Shown in pieces: positions 32,465-46,423 of a stretch of 64,000 nucleotides of DNA; position 1 is the stretch's first letter, and every line of letters begins with the position of its first letter. This DNA is from Peronospora farinosa. Its lineage: Eukaryota > Oomycota > Peronosporomycetes > Peronosporales > Peronosporaceae. The notes under the pieces are model-generated. The model searched no databases. It was not told where the DNA came from and saw only the letters and a list, made by a program, of their open reading frames with translations. A program made the position numbers and the translations under genes. Where the stretch lies: the NCBI GenBank assembly GCA_947646735.1, contig CANTFK010000020.1, positions 496,001 to 560,000 on the forward strand, in the 5' to 3' direction.

Positions 32465-32604
32465 TGTAGTTCTAGTGACCTATTTTCCACCAATCATATT
32501 GAATACATAGATGAAATCTCGCTATGATTTGCTAAAAATCAAAATGTTGAACTCTTTGATCTTCACATTCAAGAATCAAGTCAAGAAGAAAGAGTGAGTG
32601 ATAT
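32465..32604. promoter_or_regulatory. divergent promoter with CCAAT box
   Basis: The 140 bp between the PREY-like start (leftward) and the protease start (rightward) contains CCACCAATCATATT at about 32487-32500, a CCAAT box. Similar CCACCAATC sequences occur upstream of the RA-PH-RGS gene at about 55051 and 55085. Confidence 0.4.
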
Positions 32605-34912
<2,308 letters not shown>

Positions 34913-35037
34913 GCGTGACCTGAGGTTGCAGCTGCATTTTCTGCATGGCTTCATTGGTCATGCCATAGTGAATGAAACAATTTGCTAATAACAACTTGAC
35001 ACACGACGTCGAATGGAATCGATAACGACATTTTGGG

Positions 35038-35393
35038 TTAAAGTATCACGAAACCTAACAACTGAAGAAACGTGGTGGCATTCGCATCGTTCCACGGCCG
35101 AACGCACCAATTGACATCTCCAAAACTTGTCATTTTTGGTATCTAGATACTCATGATCACAGGTTAAATTAACTGCGTGACGCAGTAACAGGTAGTTGAG
35201 GCACAATGGCCCAATAGGAGCCATTGTTTTGCTTCGCATGCACTCGAGCACGCGCCATCTTGGAAGCAACGCTTAAGTCCACAGGCACGCGCACATTGCG
35301 ACCATCCACTTGTGGGGCGTTCATAAAGGCAGCTATCATTGACTCAAAGAATTTCGTCTCCATGTTTTGTGTCTCTTGTTCGTTATTGGACAA
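35038..35393 (-). CDS. small protein of unknown function
   Basis: Exons 35393-35205 and 35142-35038 with a 62 bp phase-0 intron (GTGCCT donor, CTAG acceptor) give 97 residues. The N-terminal half is helical (KFFESMIAAFMNAPQ), the rest mixed (GSYWAI joined to IPKMTSFGDVNWC). No family is recognised. The splice frame fits, the size is typical, and it lies between two real genes, but without the intron the frame ends after 74 residues, so the model is tentative. Confidence 0.4.
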
Positions 35394-35646
35394 TGACGAA
35401 CATACTTTTTAATTGCCATTTTTTACGCAGCAGCAAAGAATTGTCAACAAAACTAATCAAAAGGAAGAAATGCCATGAGGTGGACGAATCCAATGGCCAC
35501 GTTGCTATGACGCTAGTTACAGCACAAACTTTCTGATTGGCCAATAATGGTTGTTTATCATTCTCGAATAGCGACAGTACAAGGCTTATAAACTGCGCTA
35601 TCTCTTACGGTCTCCCTAACAATTCCCTTTACATTTGCATTAACTT

Positions 35647-37491
35647 CTATTCCGTCGCTATTCCGTCATTACATGTAAACTCTTCTTCACTGGAAAATTC
35701 CTCGGAAAAATCCGAGTCCGAATTGAAAGAAGAAGATGACTTTGAATCGTGATTGTCATTGGCGTCAAAGAGACTGCGTTCAAGCTCTTCCAATGCCCAA
35801 CCTGTTTCGCTCTTTGTAAAGGCAGCAATGTGGGCATCCAGTTCTATGCTGATGCGTTGAAGACGCTCATCAGCGATAGATTGGATCCATACGCAGTAGT
35901 CTTGAATGTAGAGAGCATTGAGCAGATACTGAGTTTCAGATTTTTCGATGACTCGATGGAGCATTAGGAGTGCTCGAAGAACAACACGTTTGCCACGCTT
36001 CAGCAGTTCGCTGGCTTCACATACTGAGCGCATGGCGAGGTCGTACTGCCGTAGGAACGGAAACGTGATCATACGACGTACGCTTGAGCGCACAACAGCG
36101 TGCAAATCAGCATTTGAATCCAGCCATGACAGGGTCGGACTCACGATACTCACTGTCCATGTCGACTCGACACCACTGTCACCCTGAGTTGTGAGCTGTT
36201 CATACGCAAAGCCAATGAGGATGTCGACCAAACCACCGACCACTACCGTTTCTTCCAGACTATCTTCTGGAAGCAAGAATTCTTTTCGAGGAAGCCGCAG
36301 CAACAGTTCTTGCTCTGCATCCGTAAATGTGATCGATGACTTTGAACTCACTCGAGGTAAAGTAACGTCAAGTGACAAGTTGTAAATACTTTCTCCAACA
36401 CCATTCACATCTGAATCGATCTCAACAGTGGAAGGCTTTGGCACCCGGCCTTCCTTTTCTTCTCTTGGGGTCTCAGCAGGAAGTAAAAGGACGGGGTATT
36501 TTCTCCAAAAAGGCACATACTCCATGGCTAATTTGAAGTACATGTCATCTCCCTGGTTAGCATAATCCATTAGGTAGCGTTCGATATCAAACTGTTGTTC
36601 CTCAGCAGCTTCGCGAAGAATTCGTCGCTGTTCTGGCTGAACGTGCTCCGGGTCAGGCAGAGACAAAATCTCGCTCACTTCGCCATGCCAAGCGCGAAAA
36701 AAGTCGCTGTACGCATTGTTAAACCCGTACGAAGGTGCGAGATCCGTGACACGCACATCTATCGAATCGGACGCTTCTTTTTCAGCATCAAGTTGTACCG
36801 AGCCGACACTTTGTGTAGGTTTCGAGCTCTCAAGGCTAAGAAGCGACGAATCCGTCCGCACCTGTTCTGCCAAAGTTTCCTCATTGTTTTGATTCATTTT
36901 GTTTCCTATCAGCGTATCCAATCTATCGGACTCTTCCTGAAAACTCCCAATTGGTTCAGAACCCATCGACTCCAATACTTCGATGAGTGGTGCTTTGCTG
37001 GGAACCAAGAGAACAAACAAGTAAATGTTGTGCTTGAATCAGGTCCAATTCCATGCAAAATAGTACGCACCATTGAAGTGCATCAGCCTTTACATCCACT
37101 GGCGGTCGTTGCGGCTGCAGCAATTTTGTGAGCATATCAAGGTCAGGAAAGTCTTGACCTGGCTCTTTCTTGAGCAAATGCACTACAATAGTTCCATTTT
37201 CCTAAGCACACAAACCCCATTATCATAGCATCAGCCATAATTAATGCAAAAATAAAATTCTAATACATCAATTAATTTTTGTACCTTATTCGGGTCATAA
37301 ACGGCTTTGGCCAATTCGTTGTCCACTACTTCATATGGAAAGTGAAGCTTGAGTAAATACGGCTTACAATAGAAGGAAAAATCCATCCGATCCACGTAAA
37401 ATTCCATGTCGGAGACTCGCACAAAAGGCACATGCACATGAATAAACACCCATGCAGGATTTTGCGTCACAATAAATTTTGGTGTCGTCAT
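35647..37491 (-). CDS. SHQ1: SHQ1, H/ACA snoRNP assembly factor
   Basis: Exons 37491-37285, 37201-37071 and 36997-35647 (introns 83 and 73 bp) give 562 residues. The N-terminal CS domain (about 1-95: FVRVSDMEFYVD, FYCKPYLLKLHFP, YDPNK then NGTIVVHL) is characteristic of SHQ1. The helical SHQ1 domain (about 215-440) starts near YGFNNAYSDFF and is followed by an acidic Ser-rich tail. SHQ1 binds dyskerin/Cbf5 and keeps it from RNA before H/ACA particle assembly, so it is needed for pseudouridylation and telomerase RNPs. The second intron uses a GTGCGT donor, also used in RPT6. Confidence 0.92.
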
Positions 37492-37665
37492 TATTATCAA
37501 GAAAATTAATTTTTGAAAAAATAGTTAGTCACGTCGTCTTGTCCCCGTTGAAAACGATCAACAAAATACCTAATTTGGGTGCACCACATGACATGCCGTT
37601 AAGTACGATACTTTGGATCGCTCAAAAAGGGAAAAGTAAGATTTAGTGTAGATTTTTTCTTCGAG
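37492..37665. promoter_or_regulatory. bidirectional promoter region SHQ1/RPT6
   Basis: Only 174 bp separate the two start codons, which point away from each other, so 5' UTRs and core promoters of both genes must lie here. The sequence is AT-rich; no definite Inr or TATA element was assigned. Confidence 0.5.
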
Positions 37666-39104
37666 ATGACGGCAGATGTAGCAATGACGGTGGCGGATGA
37701 TACGACGGGGTTAACGAGTTACTATGAGAAGAAGATTGAACACTTGGAACTGACGGTGCGTGATGAAACGCAGAATTTGCGACGTCTACAAGCGCAACGT
37801 AACGAGCTCAATTCAAAAGGTAAAAATACTCTTTTTTTAGGTCCTTTTTTATAATCATAGAGATATTTATGTCAAACGCTAATGTACTTTTTTTATTATA
37901 TTAAGTTCGCTTGTTGCGTGAAGAGTTACAACTACTTCAGGAACCCGGATCGTATGTGGGTGAAGTAGTCAAGCAAATGGGCAAGTCAAAAGTGCTGGTT
38001 AAGGTGAATCCAGAGGGTAAATATGTTGTGGATGTGGACAAGACCATTGATATTACCAAGTGCACGCCCAATACGCGTGTGGCACTCAGGAACGATAGCT
38101 ATGTGCTACACAAGATCTTGCCTACTAAGGTACATTGACAGAAGATATCAAGTATAAAAGATACGGAACAAAGTAACGGGGATTTTTTATTTACTATTTA
38201 TTATGTAAATAGGTGGATCCACTAGTGAGCTTGATGAAAGTGGAAAAGGTGCCGGACTCGACGTACGATATGATTGGTGGTCTAGACAAGCAGATTCGGG
38301 AGATCAAGGAAGTCATTGAGCTTCCTATAAAGCATCCAGAGCTCTTTGACGCTCTGGGTGTAGCCCAGCCCAAGGGTGTGTTGCTCTATGGACCACCTGG
38401 TACAGGCAAGACGTTGCTCGCTCGTGCAGTGGCACACCACACGGACTGCACGTTCATCCGTGTGTCGGGTGCTGAACTGGTCCAGAAGTACATTGGTGAA
38501 GGATCACGGATGGTCCGGGAACTTTTTGTCATGGCTCGTGAAGCGTCACCGTCAATCATTTTTATGGACGAAATTGACTCCATCGGTAGCTCGCGTATGG
38601 AAGGTGGTGGTGGTGACTCTGAGGTGCAGCGTACTATGCTCGAGCTACTGAACCAGCTAGACGGTTTTGAGCCAGCCCAGAATATCAAGGTCATAATGGC
38701 CACAAACCGTATTGATATCCTAGATGCGGCGCTGCTGCGTCCAGGTCGTATTGACAGAAAGATTGAATTCCCAAACCCGACGGAAGGGGTGCGTATTATG
38801 TTGTGCTAGTGGACTTGCTAGTGGAAACTAATGTATGATATGTTTTGTACAGTCGCGCATTGATATCATGCGCATCCACTCGCGAAAGATGAACCTCCTG
38901 CGTGGCATTAACCTGAAGATTATTGCCGAGAAGATGCCGACTGCTTCGGGTGCCGAGTGTAAAGCTGTGTGTACGGAAGCCGGCATGTTTGCGTTGCGTG
39001 AACGGCGGATCCACGTTACTCAAGAAGATTTTGAAATGGCTGTGTCCAAGGTCATGAAGAAAGACTCGGAGCAGAACATGTCGATCAACAAGCTTTGGAA
39101 GTAG
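37666..39104 (+). CDS. RPT6: 26S proteasome regulatory ATPase RPT6 (PSMC5)
   Basis: Exons 37666-37819, 37906-38129, 38213-38788 and 38853-39104 (introns 86, 83 and 64 bp) give 401 residues, close to the usual 403-406. An N-terminal coiled coil (about 15-60) is followed by an OB domain and an AAA+ domain. The AAA+ motifs are complete: GPPGTGKT (about 186), [11 protein letters not shown] (about 241), the second region of homology [22 protein letters not shown], and the C-terminal small domain ending NKLWK. RPT6 is one of six ATPases of the proteasome base that unfold substrates and open the 20S gate. The [16 protein letters not shown] segment separates it from other RPTs. Confidence 0.96.
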
Positions 39105-39440
39105 GCCACATTTGACGAATAAGCCGGGATAACTAGCGGTTAGTGGACGACCGGTACGATGGGTGGCCCATATGCAGTAGATGTGGTGATCGCTTTCCAT
39201 TGGCAAAATGAAATGAGCTTTGATAAATACCGGCGGCATGTATTTGTTTGTTTAATAGAAATGTAGGCGGCTTCCACATATAATTATCAAAGAGCTATTG
39301 GTCATGGAGGACCTTGTCAGAAAACTTTACCATGTTATCCATGGATCGGTCTGAAATGGCTACACATAAGGTCATAATGGCTACAGACAACACTTTCGTC
39401 AGCATAATCTTTTTTATCCAATCATATTCGTAACTTCCTC
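39105..39440. other. intergenic, presumed kinesin promoter
   Basis: 336 bp without a gene; contains two near-identical phrases (ATGGCTACACATAAGGTC / ATGGCTACAGACAACAC) at about 39356 and 39377, a short direct repeat. Confidence 0.4.
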
Positions 39441-42425
39441 ATGCCATCGACGGTAGACGCGGCTTCGGAGCTGTTATTTCTCTCCCCCACGCTCTCTCCC
39501 GCATCTTCAACTTCATCTACGTCATCACTAAATGATCTTTTCACCCAAGACGATACAAATTTGCTGTTATCACAGTCTCATATGTCCACACGCCGCGTCC
39601 TTTTTAGTCGCAACGTCATCCAAGTACCTCTTAAAGAGCCAAGGACGAATGATTACGTCAACTTGGTCTTGTCTCAGCTTGAATTTGATACGATGGCAAT
39701 TCATGTCTCAAAATATGACGAATTTTCACCTGAGGAGCTCCTGGAGCGAATTGCACATCTTTTAAAGGAACAGGAGACGACAAAACGTCATGGTTTGAGC
39801 TCCTGTCGCTCTACGACGTCGAATGAATTGACTCCAAGTGACACTGTAGCTTCTAGTTCACTTGCAGCCTTTCAAAGTCGACTTTTAGAGCTCGAGTATG
39901 ACCAAAAAAGACTGTACACGAAGCTTGAAGGGTCTAAAGCTCTACAGATGACACTGACGGAAGAAAATACTGCTCTACGAGTACAAATAGAAGAAATGAA
40001 GCAACAGGCAGTGTATATGGAACACAAAGTACAGGAAAAGGAGGTATTGAAATGTCAGACGTTGCATTTACGTCGAGATGTCGTCAAGTGGAAACAGGTG
40101 GCAGTCACGACATTACGCGAGATAAAAGCGTTAAAACAAGAACTGCAATTGATAAAACAACAAGTGAAGAATGATTGTGATGCAACGTTGGTGACATTGG
40201 ACGATGCAATGGCTTTAGTGGTGGAAAATGTCAATGGACGAGAACAAATGTTACAGCAGAATTATCTAGTGGAGAAGAGAGAGCGAGAAGCAATGGCTGA
40301 AAAGTATTATGAATTGTCGGGGAAGATTCGAGTGTTTTGTCGTGTGAGGCCAGGGAGGAAAAATGAAGAGGAGACGAAACCACTGGCTTTAGTGATACCA
40401 CGACCAAATAATTTGCTCGTATCGAGTTCTGGAAAAGAATTTGCCTTTGATCAGGTCTTTGGACCGCAGAGTACACAGATGGAAGTATATGCGCAAATTG
40501 AGCCGCTAATTGTGTCGTTTACGGATGGATATAATGCGTGCATTATGGCGTACGGGCAAACTGGATCAGGGAAGACCCACACGATGATGGGGTATGGACA
40601 AAACTCACTGGAACATCGTGCTGATGAACTCACGTTGCATTCCAATGCTGGCGTGATTCCACGTGCTCTCCAACAGGTGTTTGCCATGGTAAAGATGCGG
40701 CGAATGACGTACGTGGATACACTTCGAGTAAGCATGGTGGAGATCTACAACGATCAAATTTTGGATTTGTTGCATGAAGATAGCACCGGTGGCGGCAAAA
40801 ACACGGTCGCGAGGAACGAAACGGAGATTACGGCACGCGACGTCAGTGACTACAGACAAGTAGATGCAGTGATGCGTGATGGAAATGCCAATCGAAACAT
40901 TGCATCTACGAGGATGAATCTGGAAAGTAGTCGATCTCATGCACTAGTGTTCCTGCATCTTGATAGTAAACACCGTGAGACTCAGGAAGTGTGCACGAGT
41001 ACGTTGTGCTTGGTTGATTTAGCTGGTTCAGAACGGATATCGCGTAGTCAAGTGAAGGGGGATCGCTTGCGCGAAACGCAACACATTAACAAGTCTCTTG
41101 CAGCTCTCGGGGATGTGGTTTATGCATTACAGCACAAGGCAAAGCACACGCCGTACCGAAACTCGAAGCTTACTTACATGCTTCGTGACATGATATCAGG
41201 ACAAGCCAAGACGTTGTTGATGCTACAGCTGAGCCCGGATACGGCTGACGTAGAAGAGACGACTTGCTCTTTACAGTTTGGTGCTCGTGTGAGCCAGGTG
41301 CAGATGGGCGCTGTGCGACCCAGTGTGGAAAGCGGTGCACTTTGTAAACTACAGGAAGAGAATCGTTCATTTGAAGCTAAAACGTTGGCATTGGAGACCC
41401 AGCTAAACGATCTGCAGCAACAATGCTTGCAGCAAGGAGAAAAATTGCATAAAGCACAAAGTAGCAAAAAAAAATTCGAAAGGCAATTACGGCTGCCTGG
41501 TGAGCGTCAGCGCGGTGACAAGGCGGCCAATGATCTGGATCATCATGGTATCCCATCAGACAATAGTTCTGCGTCGCCGTCACGACCACCAAGCTTTGCT
41601 ACTTCAGCAAAGTCAAGTCGAAGGCTTTCGTCCACGACTTTGGCGCGCTCCGCACGATCCATACGTCCGCCGCGATCTGCTCAGTCGTCAGCATCGTCAT
41701 CTCGGCAACCTTTTTCACTACCGTCTACAGTACTGGCTCCATCACGACTTTCAGGAACAACTCGTGCTCCAAGTTCACCTGCATTGTCTCCGACTGTGTC
41801 TCGACTCCGACGGTCCAAATCGACGACTGACCGCGAGGAACGACGTAAGTCGCTATCTGCCGCTTCCCTTGACAGAGGAGGTGTAGATCCTGATCTACGT
41901 CGCAAGTCGCTTTCAACAACCAGTGCTAGCAAAATTGTCGACTACGACAACCAGCGTGAATCGTTGTCAACACTTCAGAATCGCTCGATGTCGGGATTGG
42001 CAACACCTCGATCTATGTGGGCGGAAGAAGCTTCAACATCAGATAGCCGAATGCCTTTACATCCTCCTTTCAGGACGCGGCCAGCAGACTCACCGGCGAC
42101 TCCAGCTTCTGCTACACAGAGTACTTCAGCCAGTCGTGTATCTAAGCCGCGACCTGCGAAAGCGGCGGGGTCGTCAAAACCTTTAACATCTTCCCGTTCT
42201 TCAGTACCGTCGACAATAGGCAAGCTTAAACAAACTCTGCATCGGACAACTTCGACTCCATCAACGACGTCATCACGAACTCCTACCGGAGCAGCTGCGG
42301 CGATATCAAAGACAGGTAGCGATATGCGCCGTCCTTCTATGACTCGAAACTCGCTATCGTCGACTTCAGACGCCTCAGCAAGAAGATCAATGGGCAGCTC
42401 ACACTCAAGCTCGGGATGGAAATAA
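39441..42425 (+). CDS. kinesin-14 motor protein with Ser-rich C-terminal tail
   Basis: 994 residues, no intron. The N-terminal 130 residues are Ser/Thr-rich, followed by coiled coil (about 145-290) and a neck ending YYELSGKIRVFCRVRPG, the kinesin-14 neck/motor junction. The motor domain (about 293-640) has the P-loop GQTGSGKT (about 373), switch I SSRSHALVF and switch II LVDLAGSER (about 525). A short coiled coil (about 650-690) and a basic Ser/Arg/Pro-rich tail of about 300 residues follow. Kinesin-14s move toward microtubule minus ends and organise spindle poles. A central motor is less usual than a C-terminal one, because this tail is long; it may add a second microtubule-binding region. 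Confidence 0.92.
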   Translation: MPSTVDAASELLFLSPTLSPASSTSSTSSLNDLFTQDDTNLLLSQSHMSTRRVLFSRNVIQVPLKEPRTNDYVNLVLSQLEFDTMAIHVSKYDEFSPEELLERIAHLLKEQETTKRHGLSSCRSTTSNELTPSDTVASSSLAAFQSRLLELEYDQKRLYTKLEGSKALQMTLTEENTALRVQIEEMKQQAVYMEHKVQEKEVLKCQTLHLRRDVVKWKQVAVTTLREIKALKQELQLIKQQVKNDCDATLVTLDDAMALVVENVNGREQMLQQNYLVEKREREAMAEKYYELSGKIRVFCRVRPGRKNEEETKPLALVIPRPNNLLVSSSGKEFAFDQVFGPQSTQMEVYAQIEPLIVSFTDGYNACIMAYGQTGSGKTHTMMGYGQNSLEHRADELTLHSNAGVIPRALQQVFAMVKMRRMTYVDTLRVSMVEIYNDQILDLLHEDSTGGGKNTVARNETEITARDVSDYRQVDAVMRDGNANRNIASTRMNLESSRSHALVFLHLDSKHRETQEVCTSTLCLVDLAGSERISRSQVKGDRLRETQHINKSLAALGDVVYALQHKAKHTPYRNSKLTYMLRDMISGQAKTLLMLQLSPDTADVEETTCSLQFGARVSQVQMGAVRPSVESGALCKLQEENRSFEAKTLALETQLNDLQQQCLQQGEKLHKAQSSKKKFERQLRLPGERQRGDKAANDLDHHGIPSDNSSASPSRPPSFATSAKSSRRLSSTTLARSARSIRPPRSAQSSASSSRQPFSLPSTVLAPSRLSGTTRAPSSPALSPTVSRLRRSKSTTDREERRKSLSAASLDRGGVDPDLRRKSLSTTSASKIVDYDNQRESLSTLQNRSMSGLATPRSMWAEEASTSDSRMPLHPPFRTRPADSPATPASATQSTSASRVSKPRPAKAAGSSKPLTSSRSSVPSTIGKLKQTLHRTTSTPSTTSSRTPTGAAAAISKTGSDMRRPSMTRNSLSSTSDASARRSMGSSHSSSGWK

Positions 42426-42515
42426 GTGACGATGTGAACTCGACTGTGCCTTACCCATTCCTTCTGAATGACAGGAAATACGGATGTTTGCATAATGCAC
42501 TCATGCCTGAGGCTG

Positions 42516-43126
42516 GATCGGCAATACAAGTATGTGCGTCAGTATCTGACGCTCTGGCGCGAGATCGCGCATGACATGTTTCGCTGTGGTGTCTGACTGA
42601 CGAGGACCTACTCACCGATGGCACACGGTACGAGCTGATGGATACCGGTCAGGGTCTGCACTGCATCCAGCCTGCGCCTCGTGTTTCTCGTGCCATGCAC
42701 GTTATTCTTCCCTCTACTATGCGCAATTTAGACTCGTGGGTGGGCTCAAGTGTCATCCGTTTTGGAGACAAGAATGTCCCAACGCGCTCATGTTTATCGA
42801 CAAGTACACCCAGGTGGGGCATATTCTGCGTCCAATCGTCAAGGCTATCGATAGTATTGAGTCCATGTGTGGGTCTCCAAAGATTCGAGGATATGTAGAT
42901 ACCACGTTCGGTGGGGCTCGCACGCTGAAACACACTATTCTGGCAGACTTCTTTCGCCAAGCTTTCGACGGCAGCGGAGCGGACAATTTTTTCGAGGCTG
43001 GATCATGCATTGATGGACGACTTACGAGCGAGCGCCTGGAATTGGTGCTCGAACCTCCACACAAAGCCATTCTTCCCTAATTTCAAGATTACAGGCTTTG
43101 TAGGCTTTGATGACAAGTTTGGATAG
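42516..43126 (+). pseudogene. 3' part of the DUF2009/UPF0652-like gene
   Basis: Reads LTDEDLLTDGTRYELMDTG, RAMHVILPSTMRNLDSW, NALMFIDKYTQVGHIL, RGYVDTTFGGARTLKHTIL, FDGSGADNFFEAGSCIDGRL and ends with GFVGFDDKFG before TAG. Compared with the frame, a few extra bases near 42595-42600, a shift around 42770 and a GAGC duplication near 43030 break it. Its 5' part lies inverted at 25155-26546. The end overlaps the kinase reading frame on the other strand by about 120 bp. Confidence 0.7.
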
Positions 43127-45915
43127 ATTGGTCGGGTTGATGTTGTCACCAGCTTCGCCTCCTGGCTGCCAGGTGAAAAGCGTCTTGCACCGACGTAACT
43201 TTGATTCAATCGTACATTCTCGATGCTGCCCGTGATTGTAGCGTGCTCGGAGATGCTACTGGTATTTCCTGGACCATTTCGCCTGAGTTTCTTTCCGTGA
43301 GCAGAAAGTTTTGTACAAGCCACCGGTTGGGTCACTTGACGTGAAAACACTTCCACTTCGCGTCCTGGGGCAAGCGCTTTGACCGCAGTGCTGCGCGAAA
43401 TGGTTGTAACGTTTGATGAAACATTCTTTGTCGTCGTTGTCGAACGCTTTCCTGGGGCATGTGTTACGGTAGCCAAAGAGGAAGCCATTTCTTGGGTTTT
43501 CTGTATGGTTTGAACGGTGGAGCGGAGGTTCACGATAGTATCTGCCGGAGTGGTGACTGCAGGTGCACTGGTGTTTATACCGCTAAACGCAGTTTCAGCT
43601 CGAACCATCGACGAAAATGATGCGCTTGAGTGGCGATCTCGGGCAAGCTGCTGCAGGTACAGTACAATTTCAAAAGCGCTAGGACGCTCATCAGGGTCAG
43701 TACGGAGACAACGTGCAGCCAACTCCAAGATTGCAGGCGGACAATCGTCCGAGAATGCAGGGCGCTTGGTACCACGAGCCACAAGACGGAGGATCTCATT
43801 CTCTTGTGCCTTGCCCTGCGGCGGATGCTGGGCATTCCAGTACGGGTAATCATCCGTGTCAATTTCAGATAACACGACACCGAACGAATAGATGTCAGCA
43901 CGCTCGTCGTAGTCGTGACCAAGCAGCACCTCCGGTGCAATCCAGAATGACGTGCCGATGCCCACCGTCATGTGCTCACTGCCATCGTACGCGCTACATT
44001 CACGCGCAATGCCAAAGTCACTAAGCTTGGCTTCCATGTCGGTGTTCAGCATCACGTTTTTGGCTTTCAGGTCGCGATGAATCACTGTCGGGGTTAATCC
44101 GTGCAGAGAAGTCAGGGCTTCGGCGATGTGCAACGCGATATCTGTTTTGTGGGACTCCCATGAGAGGCGGTAGCCACGACGCTTAAACCGTCTAGTGACA
44201 TCACGCAGGTCGCCACGCTCCATCAATTCTGTCACCGCCGATAGCTCAGCGGGTATCGTCCAGCACGCACCAATAAACTCTACGATGCGCGGATGGCTCA
44301 GACCAGAAATGAGCGAGATCTCGCGCACGCATTGCTCTACTTGTTCGCGACCGACATCGCGCTCATTGCACATTTTTTTGACTGCCACCTGCCGCCCTCG
44401 ATAACTGCCCACGAAGACAAGACCGAAGCCTCCACGACTAACACAGCAACCTAGTATCAGCTCACCGTAATCCAGTCGGCACGATGCCAAAACTTTGTCG
44501 GTAGCTAGCGTCACGCTCATAGCTGTGGAGTCATCACTATCGACGCTGTTGCCGTGAGACCGTCCGTATCCGGGATATGCCTGAGCAGCAACAACAGTAC
44601 GAGCAGTACCAACAGCGGCAATGACGTTGTCATGGTTGAGTGCGTCGCCGAAAGCGTGGTTGACGTTGTACTGCGGTGTTACTGGTTCAGTGGTCTCCGG
44701 CGATACGATTGAGCTAATGTCGCTTTCGCGGCTGTAGCGACGACGCTGCCAGGTCACCAACAGAAGCACAAAAAATACGGTGATAGCACCCGCGATGATC
44801 CAGTAAGCCAGCAGTCCGAGACCGTTATTGTCGCCGTCGCCGGTTGATCCCAATGACTGAGGTGGATCGAGCGCTGCGGCCATGGACGCGCTGAGGACGC
44901 AAAAAGCAGTACCGTGTGCTGACTGCCACGCGCCACCTTGACAAGTTGATAAAAAAGATGGTGTATCCACCTTGAGCGCTGTAAGAGCTTGGATTTGTTC
45001 AAACTCGTCTTGACTCACGTTGAAGTCGTTGATGTCATTGCCCTGAATGTACAGGACTTCCAAACCGCTCGAGCTGAGGGATTCGAAGGGTAAAACCGAA
45101 AGTGCGTTGTGTGACAGGTTGAGTTCCTTGAGATTAGCTCCACCTACGAACTCAGTGTCGAGGTTGTTTGAAGACAGATCGAGATACTGGAGCCCGCCCC
45201 AGGTACGCGTAAACCTGCTACCGAGCGTCGAAATGTTGCAATTGCGCAACGTCAGATTCGTTACTGTGACTGGCACGAAGTCTGACTTCGTCGCCGCCGC
45301 CACAGCGTTCAAATCTAGTTTAATGAGTGAAAGCGTGGAGATCTGTGTGGAATTGTTCACCGACCGCACAAGGGTCAATGAAAAATTTGAGGCCTCACGG
45401 TTTTCATCGATAAAAGTGATTTCAGCCGGAGAATCGTCAGTACTTACAATCTCCAGCGTCTTCAGACTTGATGGCACCCAAATTGGACGGATGGTGTTGA
45501 TCGCCAGCTCATTTGAAGATGATTTCGTCAGCGACCGCCTCGTTGCGCTTGTGGAAAAGTTCTGCGACTCGGTAGTGACGTGGAAAGCTTAAGAGGATGC
45601 AGTCGCACTATACCCTGTAAGGCATGTACAGGACTCGTTGAGTGCCGTAAGCTCGTCTGGGCAACCGCCATTCGGGGACTCAATGTTGGAGCGAGTAATT
45701 AGCGCCGATAGACCATTGCACACCCGGTACGACGCACCCGTTGTCATGGCGGAGCTATTAGCACTGACGACAAGCTGCGTTTCGTGATCTCTAATTTTAC
45801 TGGTGAACCATTCTTTCAGTGAATCTGACGACGACAAATTAGATGAACGCGAGGACGAAGTTGTCATGTATCCGCTAGACGAAGGCGTAGCAGGGCTTGT
45901 ATCAGATAAAGTTGC
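42516..45915. repeat. duplicated segment B, direct relative to 50970-53952
   Basis: 42516-45915 matches 50970-53952 in the same orientation, apart from a deletion of about 0.41 kb in the second copy. Similarity begins at GATCGG (42516) and ends after AAAGTTGC (45915). Confidence 0.95.
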
Positions 45916-46400
45916 CGTCGAGGTGGCCAAGCTTTCGGTGACAGTACTGCTTGCTTTGGTGTTATCAGTGCTCGTAGCAGACCCATTTGACCCGTTCGAC
46001 GAGGTGGTGGACGCTGTCGTACTGGTAGTAGTCGAGGTCCCGGGTGTAGCAAGATCGAGATTGCTCGAGTAACTGCTCGTCGATCCCGTGCCGGCGGATG
46101 TCTCTCTATTTGTCTCTGTTCCACGCGTTGATATTGAGCTGGTCGTCGCGGTGCTACCCGTATTCGTGGAACTTGCCGAAGTTCCTTCATTCGTTTCTTC
46201 GGCTGACGAGGGTGCTGGTTAATACTAAAGGAGCGGCTGCACTTGACGTCCTATGGGAGGGAGCAGCAGAGCTTCCTCCAGCATTGGTCAATTGTGAGAG
46301 TGTAGAGTTACTAACAGACCTGTTTGACTCGGAATCTGTCTTGGACGTCACAGTCGTGGCACCCGAAAGAGTTGTCGTGGTCCTCGTGCTATTTACCCCA
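43003..46400 (-). pseudogene. LRR receptor-like kinase, copy 1 (interrupted)
   Basis: Ser/Thr-rich extracellular stretch (about 46400-45600), cysteine-containing region, a few leucine-rich repeats (about 45480-45010), a transmembrane helix (GLLAYWIIAGAITVFFVLLLVTW without its last three residues, about 44825-44760) and a TKL-type kinase domain (about 44460-43670). Kinase motifs are intact: glycine loop VSRGGFGLV, VAVKK, HRDLKAKN, SDFGIA and WIAPEVL. An in-frame TAA at 45589-45591 replaces a TGG kept in copy 2, a frame change occurs near 46215, and no signal peptide remains because the duplicated block begins at 46424. The part from about 45588 to 43003 is one open frame of about 860 codons. 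Either a recent pseudogene or a truncated protein. Confidence 0.75.
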
Positions 46401-46423
46401 TTATCAGGTGTGTGTCGTCATCA

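Noticed and set aside
45803..46072. 89-codon acidic/hydrophobic plus-strand frame, repeated at 53840-54049
   Set aside because: Complement of the Ser/Thr-rich ectodomain of the kinase; no independent support.
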